Shown: positions 18,242 through 27,475, counted from the stretch's first letter. The stretch is DNA of 64,000 nt from JAGPCK01 sp041675505 (GCA_041675505.1 JBAYTR010000003.1:234424-298423); one strand, 5' to 3'. The notes: generated by a model not told the origin, from the sequence alone. Made by a program: numbers and translations.

Positions 18242-19483
18242 ATGACACCAAAGATCATTGCATCCATAGTTTTTTTACCCGCCTTTGCACTGTGCTTTCA
18301 AAGCTCGAAAGCACAAGGACTTACTTCAGCTGAATTGCAGGGTAGACAAAATGTAGTAACTACTGCCGTTCCGTTTTTGACGATTACGCCCGATGCCCGC
18401 CATGCAGGTATGGGTGATATGGGAGTGGCCAGCACGCCTGACATGAACTCAGTTCACTGGAATGCCGCCAAACTTGCTTTTATTGACCGTGAAGCAGGTG
18501 TGTCTCTTTCCTACACTCCTTGGCTAAGACAGTTAGTGCCAGATGTGTCACTTTCGTATTTATCCGGTTACGCTAAAGTGGGTAAGCGTTCTACCTTCGG
18601 GGCTTCTTTCCGTTATTTTTCTTTAGGCAACATTCAGTTTACTGATAATTTCGGAAACTCGATGGGTGGTGCTACTCCTAGTGAAATGGCCGTTGACGGA
18701 GCTTATGCCACACAACTTTCAAGAAATTTTTCCATGGCTATAGCCATGCGTTTTATATACTCTAACCTTGCCCCTTCTGCTCCATTGAGTAACGGTGTGC
18801 AGGCAAAAGCAGGAGTTGCTGCCGGAGGAGATATCTCCATGTACTATAAGAATAAAATGAAGGTAGAAGGAAAAAAGGTAGATTATGCCATTGGGGCCAC
18901 TATCACCAATATTGGTACAAAAATTACCTACACCACTGCTGAGAACAGAGATTTCATTCCAATTAACTTACGCGTTGGAACATTTTTCAGTTACGATATT
19001 GATGAGTACAACAAAATTTCTTTTGGCGTAGACTTTAACAAATTACTGGTGCCAACTAATCCGATACTGTTGAAAACGGTAAACGGTCAGGATAGTTTGA
19101 TAGATGGCAATCCGGTTATTGATAAAGGAAAAAATCCTGATGTACCAGTAATTGCAGGCATGCTTCAATCATTTTCAGATGCTCCCGGTGGAATGAAGGA
19201 AGAATTAAGAGAGATATCTTATTCTGCGGGAATGGAATACTGGTATGATAAACAGTTTGCTGTTCGTGCCGGATATTTTCATGAATCGCCATATAAAGGG
19301 AACAGGCAATACATAACTTTTGGTGCAGGTTTGCGCTATAAAGTTTTCGGATTAGATATAGCTTACCTTGTCCCTTTCCAACAACGTCATCCGCTGGAAA
19401 ATACCTTACGCTTCTCTCTGTTGTTCGATATTGATGCGTTTAAATCGCAGCAGAATAACTCAGACGCTCCGTCAGCAAAATAA
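18242..19483 (+). CDS. porV: Type IX secretion system outer-membrane protein PorV
   Basis: A 413-residue FadL-like 14-strand barrel. It starts with a signal peptide ending near SSKAQ. The family block is VPFLTITPDARHAGMGDMGV, then NSVHWNAAKLAFI, and the end has AVRAGYFHESPYKGNRQYIT and GAGLRYKVFGLDIAYLVPFQ. PorV is the shuttle that receives T9SS substrates from the translocon and delivers them to PorU. It lies 39 nt after porU and overlaps ispF by one base (TAATG), so porU, porV and ispF probably form one operon. Co-transcription of a secretion gene with an isoprenoid gene looks like simple operon packing. Confidence 0.95.
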   Translation: MTPKIIASIVFLPAFALCFQSSKAQGLTSAELQGRQNVVTTAVPFLTITPDARHAGMGDMGVASTPDMNSVHWNAAKLAFIDREAGVSLSYTPWLRQLVPDVSLSYLSGYAKVGKRSTFGASFRYFSLGNIQFTDNFGNSMGGATPSEMAVDGAYATQLSRNFSMAIAMRFIYSNLAPSAPLSNGVQAKAGVAAGGDISMYYKNKMKVEGKKVDYAIGATITNIGTKITYTTAENRDFIPINLRVGTFFSYDIDEYNKISFGVDFNKLLVPTNPILLKTVNGQDSLIDGNPVIDKGKNPDVPVIAGMLQSFSDAPGGMKEELREISYSAGMEYWYDKQFAVRAGYFHESPYKGNRQYITFGAGLRYKVFGLDIAYLVPFQQRHPLENTLRFSLLFDIDAFKSQQNNSDAPSAK

Positions 19484-19962
19484 TGAATATTAGAGTAGGT
19501 TTCGGGTTTGATGTACACCAGCTGCGTGAGGGTTATGCCTTGTGGTTGGGAGGTGTGCAGTTGGAGCATACCAAAGGCAGTGTGGGCCATTCTGATGCAG
19601 ATGTGTTATTGCATGCTATATGCGATGCTATTCTTGGTGCAGCTGCTATGCGGGATATAGGGTTTCATTTCCCGGATACCAGTTCAGCCTACAAAGGTAT
19701 TGACAGTAAAATTTTGCTGAAAGATGTGATGAGTAAGGTAACTGAAAAGGGCTACAAAGTAGGTAACATCGACTCCACATTAGTACTTGAAAAGCCTAAA
19801 GTAAACCCTCACATCCCAGTCATGATGCAGGTGATTGCAGATTTATGCTCAATAGCTGAGGATGCTGTTTCAATAAAAGCCACCACCAATGAAAAGATGG
19901 GCTATGTTGGCAGAGAAGAAGGTGTTGCTGCTTATGCGGTAGTGCTACTTTATAAAGACTAA
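19483..19962 (+). CDS. ispF: 2-C-methyl-D-erythritol 2,4-cyclodiphosphate synthase
   Basis: A 159-residue protein, the normal length for IspF. It has the metal-binding GFDVH near the N-terminus and the signature GHSDADVLLHAICDAILGA, followed by DIGFHFPDT and the C-terminal KATTNEKMGYVGREEGVAA. It converts CDP-ME 2-phosphate to MEcPP in the non-mevalonate isoprenoid pathway in the cytoplasm. The ATG overlaps the porV stop codon, which indicates translational coupling. Ordinary in every respect apart from its place behind T9SS genes. Confidence 0.97.
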   Translation: MNIRVGFGFDVHQLREGYALWLGGVQLEHTKGSVGHSDADVLLHAICDAILGAAAMRDIGFHFPDTSSAYKGIDSKILLKDVMSKVTEKGYKVGNIDSTLVLEKPKVNPHIPVMMQVIADLCSIAEDAVSIKATTNEKMGYVGREEGVAAYAVVLLYKD

Positions 19963-19973
19963 CGCTAAACCGT

Positions 19974-20102
19974 TTATTCGCATTTATCACATTTTTTATC
20001 GCCAGAAGACTTCTTTTTCCATGGCCTCATAAACTGCCAAAGGAGAAAGGCCGTGGCTGTGGCTACCACCAGCAATAAAATAAAATTGGGGAAGTTACTC
20101 AT
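19974..20102 (-). CDS. 42-residue membrane protein with C-terminal Cys pair, coupled to the MBL-fold gene
   Basis: A short gene that automatic calling tends to miss. It starts at the ATG at 20102, which overlaps the TGA of the upstream MBL-fold hydrolase gene (ATGA). Residues 6-24 form one membrane span (NFILLLVVATATAFLLWQF). A basic stretch RPWKKK follows, and the protein ends in a metal-ligand-like KCDKCE (Cys38, Cys41). The layout resembles the small FeoB-associated cysteine-rich membrane proteins, but no feoB is nearby, so that name is only a likeness. The stop-start overlap and the sensible residue pattern support a real gene. Confidence 0.65.
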   Translation of the reverse strand: MSNFPNFILLLVVATATAFLLWQFMRPWKKKSSGDKKCDKCE

Positions 20103-20737
20103 GCTAAAAATGGGTTAGTACGTTTTTCCTGCCCTATAGTAGTTGCGGGGCCGTGACCCGGGTAAACACTAAAGTCATCCGGCAATGTGAAAAGCTGACT
20201 GCGAATGGAGTTAATAAGCGTGTCAAAATCACCCCCAGGTAAATCTGTGCGACCAATGCTGCCATTAAACAACACGTCTCCGGCAATAATTAGTTTACTT
20301 TCAGTGTTGTAAAAACTCAGGCTAGCTCTGGAGTGGCCGGGCGTAAGAAGAATTTTCAATTCACTGTTGCCAAACTTCAGGGTGTCTTTCTCCGTGATGT
20401 AAATGCGTTGCTCAGGTTGAACAGAAACATCAACATTAAACATAACTCCCCAGGAAGCAGCTTCCTTCATGGTAAGTTCCTCTGTTTGGTGCAAGTGCAG
20501 TGGTAATTTAAATGCTTGTGAAACAAAGTAATTTCCTAATATGTGATCAATGTGGCAGTGAGTGTTTACCAGTGCAACGGGTTTAAGCCCTGAATTGTCT
20601 ATAAAGTGTAAAAGCTGCTGCTGTTCATTTGCTTTGTAACAACCGGGGTCAAATATGATGCACTCTCCTGTTTCATCATGGAGCACGTAAGTGTTTTCGG
20701 CAAAATCATTGAAAGTGAAAGTGGCAACCTTTATCAT
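20099..20737 (-). CDS. Metallo-beta-lactamase fold hydrolase (glyoxalase II-like)
   Basis: A 212-residue cytoplasmic hydrolase with the full set of MBL metal ligands: NTHCHIDHILGN (HxHxDH), a His in LLTPGHSRASLSF, the Asp in LIIAGDVLFNGSIGRTDLPG, and a final His in VYPGHGPATTIGQEKRTNPF. This form is the short hydroxyacylglutathione-hydrolase-like type found widely in bacteria, which lacks the C-terminal domain of true GloB. Substrates are probably thioesters such as S-lactoyl-thiols, by family resemblance only. It is the first gene of a two-gene unit with the 42-residue Cys protein. It is divergent from the large propeller/barrel gene at 20815. Confidence 0.92.
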   Translation of the reverse strand: MIKVATFTFNDFAENTYVLHDETGECIIFDPGCYKANEQQQLLHFIDNSGLKPVALVNTHCHIDHILGNYFVSQAFKLPLHLHQTEELTMKEAASWGVMFNVDVSVQPEQRIYITEKDTLKFGNSELKILLTPGHSRASLSFYNTESKLIIAGDVLFNGSIGRTDLPGGDFDTLINSIRSQLFTLPDDFSVYPGHGPATTIGQEKRTNPFLA

Positions 20738-20768
20738 TTTTTTAGTACTATTTATGGTAGGTATGGAA

Positions 20769-20776
20769 TAACTTTG
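20769..20776 (+). promoter_or_regulatory. Candidate -7 promoter box for the propeller/barrel gene
   Basis: TAACTTTG matches TAnnTTTG exactly. It ends 8 nt before an in-frame GTG at 20785 and 38 nt before the GTG at 20815, so a transcript starting here favours the second start codon. The -33 element is weak. Confidence 0.4.
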
Positions 20777-20814
20777 CGAAATACGTGCTTTTTATTCAAT
20801 TACATAAACGTCTT

Positions 20815-23800
20815 GTGCTGCAAAAAATCTCCGCTATTTTGTTGTCGGTTTTTTTTGCTGTGAGTGCAAGTAGCCCTGCTCAGGCACAAGGGTTGTATAC
20901 TGATTTCGGACAGAACAGGGTACAATTCAAAAGTTTTGAATGGCAGTATTTCAGAACCGAAAATTTTGATGCCTACTTTTACAGTGGCGGTCGTGAGTTG
21001 GCGGCCTTTACGGTAAAAACAGCCGAGCGTCATATGAAAGGTATTGAGAAGGTGCTTGACTATCGTTTATCAGGACGAGTAGAATTTTTGGTATACAACA
21101 CACAAACCGATTTGCGTCAAAGCAATTTAGGTTTAACTGACCAACAGGTTAATACAGGTGGCTACACACGAGTATACGATAATAAAATATTCGTTTACTT
21201 CAACGGAGATCACGAGCATTTGGCCAATCAGGTTAAAGCGGGCTTAGCAGAAGTAATCATCAATGAAATGCTGTACGGTGGGTCATTTACTGAACGGGTA
21301 CAAAATGCAGCATTGCTTAGTTTACCTGAATGGTACGTAAGCGGACTTACTTCATACATTGGCGAGGGCTGGAACAGTGATGACGAAAGCCGGATGAAAG
21401 AGGCACTGCAATCAAAGCGGTTTAAAAGGTTTAATGCACTTAGTGAAGAGGAAGCCATATTTGCCGGCAAGTCGATATGGAAATACCTTATTGAAACCAA
21501 TGATGAGCGGGTAATCTCAAATCTTATTTACATTACCAGAGTAACACGTAGTACAGAGTCGGCTTTTTATTATGTATTGGGTTCTAAGATGCGTGAGGTT
21601 TCAGATAACTGGATAGCCTACTACACCAAGCAGTATGAAAAAGATGATAATGGACGGCACCTTCCGCTTACTGAGCTCAAAATTAAGAAACGCTTTATGC
21701 CATACGTGCAGCCGGAAATGCGCACTCATCCACAGGGAAAAGAGATGCTGCTGGTTACTAATGCCTACGGGGCGTATAAGGTGAGACTGTATGATACCGA
21801 AACGGGCAAATCCAAGAAAATTTTTAAAGGTGGTTTCCGTTTTAAAAATGCTAAACGTGATAAAAGTTTTCCGCTGGTTGGCTGGCACCCGGGTGGTGAG
21901 AAAGTGGCTATTTTTTACGAACGCAAAGGAGGGGTAAGACTTACTATTATTGATACCAAAACCGGGAAACGTGAGATGATAAAATTACTTAAGCTGGAGA
22001 AGGTTACCAGTTTTGATTACAATGAATCAGGGAATCTTATTTTACTTACTGCGCTTCGCAAAGGCCAGTCAGATGTCTATATTCTTGACCTTAAAACCCG
22101 AAAAGAACGTCAGATTACTGCTGATTTTTATGATGATAAGGATGCTCGTTTTATAGATGGCAGCAGCAGAATTATTTTCTCATCCAACCGCAGTTCAGAT
22201 TCTTTAGGTGTGGAGGTAAAGGATGAATTAAGGTCAGACAATAACTTTGATATTTTTATTTATGATTTGGAAACCCCTACTGATGTATTGCATCGATTAA
22301 CCAATACACCAAATGTAAATGAAACACAACCCCAGCAATACAACAACCAGTATTATACTTACCTGACGGATTACAATGGTATACGCAACCGTTATGTGGC
22401 ACGTACAGAACCAGTATTTGACTTTTATGAATTACGTGTGTTCTCTAAAGATACAGCATTAAGAGCCGATGATACCATACTGGTTGACACGTTTACCTCA
22501 TCGCCACTTATCACTAAATCAGGTAAGACGTTTGTATACGATTCTTTAGTCTCATCTGTTGATACCATTGCACATTATCGTGATCTGGTGTATACCTATC
22601 CTGCTACAGATTATACCCGCAACATTGTTTCTCACGATGTATGTTTTGCCAAAAATTACGTGGCTGAATATATTTATGTGAACAACAGTTTACGCCTGTA
22701 CAAAACACCCATGCTCAAAGACATTCCGGAGGAGAGTAAAACGTTAACCACGTATTTTACGCAAAGCCGTCAGAAAAAGGCACATACTATTAAAACATTT
22801 AAACGCGGGCCGGCATTTGTGAATCCTTCGGGTTATCAAAGGTCGGGGTTATTGCAAAAGGAGAGTGCAGCTACTACGCCTACAGTTGATAGTGCGGCTA
22901 AATCAATTGTAGAGAAACAGGATACATCAAAATATTATTTCCTGAATGAGTTCTCCAATCGGGAGAATTTCAAAATAGATCAGGTACTAACTCAACAGGA
23001 TTTACCGGCAGCAACTTCTACAGTCAAGGACAAAGCATTGCGTTTAGGAAACCCGCGCATGTACGATTTGGTTTTTATACCCGACTATTTTGTTACACAA
23101 CTTGACAATTCGGTAATCAATACTTACTATCAGCCTTACCAACCGGGTGCAGCACAGTTTTTTAATCCCGGATTTAACGGCATGTTTAAATTGGGTATTA
23201 ATGACCTGTTCAATGATAAGCGTATTTTAGGCGGGTTTAGAATTCCCGTTGATTTGCGTGGCAGCGATGTTTTTCTGGCCTATGAAAACAACACCAAACG
23301 CATTGATAAGCGCTACCAGTATTTTCGTCAGTCTCGCTTTACTGAAGGTGCAACAGATTATCAACGCAGCACCGTAAATGAATTGCGGATAATTTACAAG
23401 TATCCTTTTTCAGAGCGAACCAGTTTAAGGCTTAATGCTTTCGGGCGGCAAGACAGGAACATTATTCTTTCTTCAGATGTGGTTAATGCAGAGCGCGACA
23501 ACGTTGAGCGCAGGTGGGTAGGAGGCAAACTGGAATACGTATACGACAATACTATTTCTAAGGGATTGAATCTGTATAACGGGTTAAGGTTTAAGATTTT
23601 TGCTGAAGGATTTAAAGACGTAGAGCGCAAGAAGACAACAATGCTGGCATTAGGATTCGACTTTAGAAATTACCTTAAAATCCACCGTCAAATTATTTTA
23701 GCTACACGGTTTACGGCCAATACTTCAGTAGGAAGTGCACGTATAGTTTATTTTCTTGGTGGAGTAGACAACTGGCTCACCCCAAGGTTTAACAATGATA

Positions 23801-24246
23801 TTGAAGTGGCACAGGATAAGAATTTTGTATACCAGGCTTTGGCTACCAACATGCGCGGGTTTACGCAAAATATTCGTAACGGTACCACTTTCGCTGTTAT
23901 CAATAATGAGATACGTATTCCGTTGTTTGCATATATTTCCAATCGTCCCCTTAAGTCTGACTTTCTAAAGAATTTTATGATTGTTCCTTTTGCTGATATT
24001 GGAACTGCCTGGTCAGGCCCCAATCCTTACTCCAATGACAATACTTTTAATAAGCGTGTAATTACCCGTTATCCGTTAACTATTACGGTTATTAATATTC
24101 GCGAGCCCATTGTAGGCGGTGTGGGAGGAGGCTTACGCATGAAGTTACTCGGATACTATGTGCGGGGTGATATGGCCTGGGGCATTGAGGATAGGGAGAT
24201 GCGCAGCAAACCGGTATATTACGTTTCCTTAAGTACGGATTTCTAG
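20815..24246 (+). CDS. Large envelope protein: degenerate peptidase-like domain, TolB-like PD40 propeller, C-terminal beta-barrel
   Basis: A protein of 1143 residues from the GTG at 20815, which gives a signal peptide ending near SPAQAQ. A GTG ten codons upstream is less likely because it falls close to the promoter box. Residues 25-260 look like a peptidase-MA-type domain (FRTENFDAYFYSGGRELAAF, SLPEWYVSGLTSYIGEGW), but the place of the HExxH motif reads AEVIINE, so catalytic zinc binding is lost. Residues 290-560 hold TolB/PD40 propeller repeats (IIFSSNRSSDSLGV). From about 700 the sequence becomes barrel-like and ends in aromatic strands (VYYVSLSTDF), as expected for an outer-membrane protein. 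Function unknown; a surface scaffold is possible. Confidence 0.8.
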   Translation: MLQKISAILLSVFFAVSASSPAQAQGLYTDFGQNRVQFKSFEWQYFRTENFDAYFYSGGRELAAFTVKTAERHMKGIEKVLDYRLSGRVEFLVYNTQTDLRQSNLGLTDQQVNTGGYTRVYDNKIFVYFNGDHEHLANQVKAGLAEVIINEMLYGGSFTERVQNAALLSLPEWYVSGLTSYIGEGWNSDDESRMKEALQSKRFKRFNALSEEEAIFAGKSIWKYLIETNDERVISNLIYITRVTRSTESAFYYVLGSKMREVSDNWIAYYTKQYEKDDNGRHLPLTELKIKKRFMPYVQPEMRTHPQGKEMLLVTNAYGAYKVRLYDTETGKSKKIFKGGFRFKNAKRDKSFPLVGWHPGGEKVAIFYERKGGVRLTIIDTKTGKREMIKLLKLEKVTSFDYNESGNLILLTALRKGQSDVYILDLKTRKERQITADFYDDKDARFIDGSSRIIFSSNRSSDSLGVEVKDELRSDNNFDIFIYDLETPTDVLHRLTNTPNVNETQPQQYNNQYYTYLTDYNGIRNRYVARTEPVFDFYELRVFSKDTALRADDTILVDTFTSSPLITKSGKTFVYDSLVSSVDTIAHYRDLVYTYPATDYTRNIVSHDVCFAKNYVAEYIYVNNSLRLYKTPMLKDIPEESKTLTTYFTQSRQKKAHTIKTFKRGPAFVNPSGYQRSGLLQKESAATTPTVDSAAKSIVEKQDTSKYYFLNEFSNRENFKIDQVLTQQDLPAATSTVKDKALRLGNPRMYDLVFIPDYFVTQLDNSVINTYYQPYQPGAAQFFNPGFNGMFKLGINDLFNDKRILGGFRIPVDLRGSDVFLAYENNTKRIDKRYQYFRQSRFTEGATDYQRSTVNELRIIYKYPFSERTSLRLNAFGRQDRNIILSSDVVNAERDNVERRWVGGKLEYVYDNTISKGLNLYNGLRFKIFAEGFKDVERKKTTMLALGFDFRNYLKIHRQIILATRFTANTSVGSARIVYFLGGVDNWLTPRFNNDIEVAQDKNFVYQALATNMRGFTQNIRNGTTFAVINNEIRIPLFAYISNRPLKSDFLKNFMIVPFADIGTAWSGPNPYSNDNTFNKRVITRYPLTITVINIREPIVGGVGGGLRMKLLGYYVRGDMAWGIEDREMRSKPVYYVSLSTDF

Positions 24247-24833
24247 CTTTCTTTTTTTTCTTGTTGCCCTTTGGCAAAACAACTGCGGCACCTAGGTTCA
24301 TAGCTATCCTTTTCACCTAATAAAATTTTAGAGATGTCGGCACTTTTTCTGAATGAATGATTGGCGTGGTCACCACAGATTACACAAATGGCGTGTACCT
24401 TAGTCACGTATTCTGCTACAGCCATTAATGCAGGCATAGGCCCGAAAGGTTGGCCAAGGTAGTCCATGTCCAGCCCAGCGGCAATTACCCGAATACCTTG
24501 AGCAGCCAGCGTTTCACACACATACACAATTTCTTTGTCAAAAAACTGTGCCTCATCAATGCCCACCACGTCTACATCATTGGTCATCAGTAAAATTTTG
24601 AGAGAGGAGTCAACCGGTGTAGAGTGTACACTGTTGGAATCATGCGATACCACTTTCTCTTCGTCATACCTTGTATCAATGGCCGGCTTAAATATCTCCA
24701 CCCGCAGGTTGGCAATACGCGCACGTTTCAGCCTGCGTATGAGTTCCTCCGTTTTACCTGAGAACATGGAGCCACAGATAACTTCTATCCAGCCCTTTTT
24801 ATGGTTGATATTATAGTTCGGTTCGATGAACAT
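24243..24833 (-). CDS. tdk: Thymidine kinase (type II, TK1-like)
   Basis: A 196-residue protein from the ATG at 24833; a GTG two codons upstream is also in frame. The P-loop is GSMFSGKTEELIRRL, the Walker B/lasso region is VGIDEAQFF, and AAGLDMDYLGQPFGPMPALM binds the nucleoside. The zinc ribbon is complete: CVICG and CRSC. It phosphorylates thymidine to dTMP in the salvage pathway. Its TAG stop shares the palindrome CTAG with the TAG of the convergent gene, so the two genes overlap by 4 nt at their ends. Confidence 0.97.
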   Translation of the reverse strand: MFIEPNYNINHKKGWIEVICGSMFSGKTEELIRRLKRARIANLRVEIFKPAIDTRYDEEKVVSHDSNSVHSTPVDSSLKILLMTNDVDVVGIDEAQFFDKEIVYVCETLAAQGIRVIAAGLDMDYLGQPFGPMPALMAVAEYVTKVHAICVICGDHANHSFRKSADISKILLGEKDSYEPRCRSCFAKGQQEKKES

Positions 24834-24946
24834 GGCCACAAATTACACCCATGTAGTATATTTTACCAAAAACAAAGGTGTGTATGTGCAAAACTCCTGT
24901 TCCCCGCTTCAAGGTTAACGCCTATTTTTGTTTATACATCAGCTCT

Positions 24947-25747
24947 ATGAACACAATACCCTCACACGAAGCCCTGTTAAAAGCCACTGATTTAATCAAA
25001 AAAATCAGCGAAGGGTTATCATCAGCACATTTTTCACTGAATCTGATAGAAAAAGATTTATTGCGTAAACACTGTCTGGAATTATACGAGCAACTGCTGA
25101 TGCTCGATGTGCAGCCGGAATCGTTGCTCGAACAAGCAGTTGTAAAAGAGAAAGAACCAGAGCCGGTTTTACCACTTGCTGAAGTTCATATCGAAGAACC
25201 TGAGGAAAAGGAAATTTCTTCCCCACAGGTTCCGGACGTTACGCCTTCATCACTCAGTTTTGATTTTACCGAAGAGGTGGAGGAAGTAAAAGAAGAGGAG
25301 TTAGTTGAAACATCAGCAAATAATTCAGAAAAAACAATCGAGGCGTCTGTCTTTTCACAAACTCCTGTTGAAATAGAGACCCCAGAGCTTGTTCAGGAGT
25401 CTCACACTATAGAGGAAGTGGTGGAGCAAGAGGAGTTGAGGTTAAACGAAAAAATTTCCAAAGCAGGGGATAAGAAACTTTTCATGGACAAGATGATGTT
25501 CACCCCCATTGATAACATCAAGTCCCACATTACACTCAATAAAAAGGTAGCCTTTATTATCGGCTTGTTTAATCAGGAGGGTGATGATTACAATAAAGCC
25601 ATTGACCAACTCAATACCGCTGATAATTTACAGGCGGCACTTGATATTTATCACATGCTCAAAACACGCTATGCCTGGAATGCAGAACAAGATTTGGTAA
25701 AGGAACTGGAAGTATTGGTGAGAAGAAGGTACAGTGCGGGATTATAA
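24947..25747 (+). CDS. Acidic hypothetical protein with conserved C-terminal helical domain
   Basis: A 266-residue cytoplasmic protein. The ATG at 24947 is preferred; the frame extends upstream without coding character. Residues 1-60 are helical (EALLKATDLIKKISEGLSS). Residues 65-185 are a Glu/Val/Pro-rich low-complexity linker that should be unfolded. The last 80 residues form a compact helical domain (DNIKSHITLNKKVAFIIGLF, YNKAIDQLNTADNLQAALD) that I associate with Bacteroidota-specific hypothetical proteins. No catalytic motif. It lies 18 nt before the permease gene and may be co-transcribed with it. Function not known. Confidence 0.75.
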   Translation: MNTIPSHEALLKATDLIKKISEGLSSAHFSLNLIEKDLLRKHCLELYEQLLMLDVQPESLLEQAVVKEKEPEPVLPLAEVHIEEPEEKEISSPQVPDVTPSSLSFDFTEEVEEVKEEELVETSANNSEKTIEASVFSQTPVEIETPELVQESHTIEEVVEQEELRLNEKISKAGDKKLFMDKMMFTPIDNIKSHITLNKKVAFIIGLFNQEGDDYNKAIDQLNTADNLQAALDIYHMLKTRYAWNAEQDLVKELEVLVRRRYSAGL

Positions 25748-25765
25748 ACGTATAAATTTACTAAC

Positions 25766-27475
25766 TTGAACCACCTCTTCAGAAAAAAATCAATACAGCG
25801 TATACTCAAAGAGAGCGAAAGCAATGAACGCTCATTGCACCGCAATCTTTCTCTTCGGGATTTAACTTCTATGGGTATTGCGGCCATTATTGGTGCCGGT
25901 ATTTTCAGTACCATAGGTAATGCAAGTGCAGCAGGTGGTCCGGCTGTGATACTTCTCTTTATTTTTATTGCTGTGGCCTGTTCTTTCTCGGCTATGAGTT
26001 ATGCAGAGTTTGCATCGGGTATTCCCATCTCGGGCAGTGCATACACCTATGCCTATGCCTCTTTTGGTGAGTTGATAGCCTGGATTATAGGTTGGGCTTT
26101 GATTGTGGAATATGCCATCGGCAACATTGTTGTTGCCATTAGCTGGAGCGATTATTTTACCGGTTTGATGGATGGTATAGGTTGGCACATTCCTGAACAC
26201 TTTACCATGGATTATTTTTCTGCCAAAAGTGGCTATGCTCACGTGGAAAGTGCATTGGCAGCAGCCCCGCAAAATGCTGAAGCCTTGTGGACAGAATTTC
26301 GTCACGGTCATTTGGCTGAACAACACCTGGCCTGGTTAAATGCACCTGAATTTTTGGGTTTAAAACTGATACTGGATCTTCCGGCATTAGCCATTGTTGT
26401 GGCGATTACCGCACTTATATACCGTGGAGTACATGAAACAAAAACAGTGGGAAACTACTTTGTTGTGCTTAAACTCGCTGTTATTGTCTTGGTAATTATG
26501 GTAGGCGCATTCTACGTGAATCCCGATAACTGGAGCCCGTTTGCACCCAATGGAATGGGTGGTGTAATGCAGGGAGTGGCCTCTGTGTTTTTTGCCTACA
26601 TAGGTTTTGATGCTTTAGCTACTACTGCAGAAGAATGCAAAGATCCCAAACGTGATTTGCCCAAAGCCATGATTGCCTCGCTAATCATTTGTACTATATT
26701 GTATATACTCATTTCACTTACACTTACAGGAATGGTAAGCTACAAAGAACTTGGTGTTGGTGACCCACTGGCACACGCGTTCAGCTTAATTCACCTCAAC
26801 TGGATGAGTGGTATTGTGGCCGTTAGTGCAGTGATTGCTATGGCCAGTGTGTTGCTGGTGTTTCAAAACGGACAACCCCGAATATGGATGAGCATGAGCC
26901 GTGATGGGTTATTACCCCGCAAGTTCAGCCGTATTCATACTAAATTCAGAACACCTTCTTTTTCTGTTATTGTCACCGGATTTATGGTGGCCATTCCGGC
27001 ACTTTTTATGAATCTGAAAGAGGTTACTGACTTATCCAGCATAGGTACCTTGTTTGCTTTTGTGATGGTGAATGCTGGCGTTATCCAAATGGAAACACAC
27101 CGCAATGATGAACATACCGGATTCAGAGTACCTTACATTAACGGAAGATTATTGGTGCCTTTGTTATGCCTGGTATCTCTTTACCTGTTTATAGTTTATG
27201 ACGAGGACAGGATATTTTTTAATTTAAGTGTACGGGATAACTGGCCTGCAATAGCTTTCTGGGTATTGTTTGTATTGATTAGTGTCTTTTCTTTCAAATA
27301 CCGATTTTCAGCAATTCCTGTTTTGGGTATGGTAACCAACTTTTACCTTATGACTCAACTCAATTTTACCAACTGGGCCGCTTTTATTATCTGGCTGATG
27401 GTGGGTTTGGTGGTGTATTTCCTTTACGGATACCAACATAGTAAATTAAGAAATACTCCTGAGGACATAGAATAA
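25766..27475 (+). CDS. APC-superfamily amino acid permease
   Basis: A 569-residue inner-membrane transporter with about 12-14 spans. The substrate-binding motif of span 1 is GIAAIIGAGIFSTIGNASA. FFAYIGFDALATTAEECKDP is the conserved span 6-7 region of the CAT (cationic amino acid transporter) subfamily, and FQNGQPRIWMSMSRDGLLPR follows. The start is the TTG at 25766; no ATG lies before the conserved N-terminal helix RNLSLRDLTSMG. A 60-residue hydrophilic loop (about 145-200) between spans is longer than usual. Substrate is not certain; proton- or exchange-driven amino acid uptake is likely. Confidence 0.92.
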   Translation: MNHLFRKKSIQRILKESESNERSLHRNLSLRDLTSMGIAAIIGAGIFSTIGNASAAGGPAVILLFIFIAVACSFSAMSYAEFASGIPISGSAYTYAYASFGELIAWIIGWALIVEYAIGNIVVAISWSDYFTGLMDGIGWHIPEHFTMDYFSAKSGYAHVESALAAAPQNAEALWTEFRHGHLAEQHLAWLNAPEFLGLKLILDLPALAIVVAITALIYRGVHETKTVGNYFVVLKLAVIVLVIMVGAFYVNPDNWSPFAPNGMGGVMQGVASVFFAYIGFDALATTAEECKDPKRDLPKAMIASLIICTILYILISLTLTGMVSYKELGVGDPLAHAFSLIHLNWMSGIVAVSAVIAMASVLLVFQNGQPRIWMSMSRDGLLPRKFSRIHTKFRTPSFSVIVTGFMVAIPALFMNLKEVTDLSSIGTLFAFVMVNAGVIQMETHRNDEHTGFRVPYINGRLLVPLLCLVSLYLFIVYDEDRIFFNLSVRDNWPAIAFWVLFVLISVFSFKYRFSAIPVLGMVTNFYLMTQLNFTNWAAFIIWLMVGLVVYFLYGYQHSKLRNTPEDIE

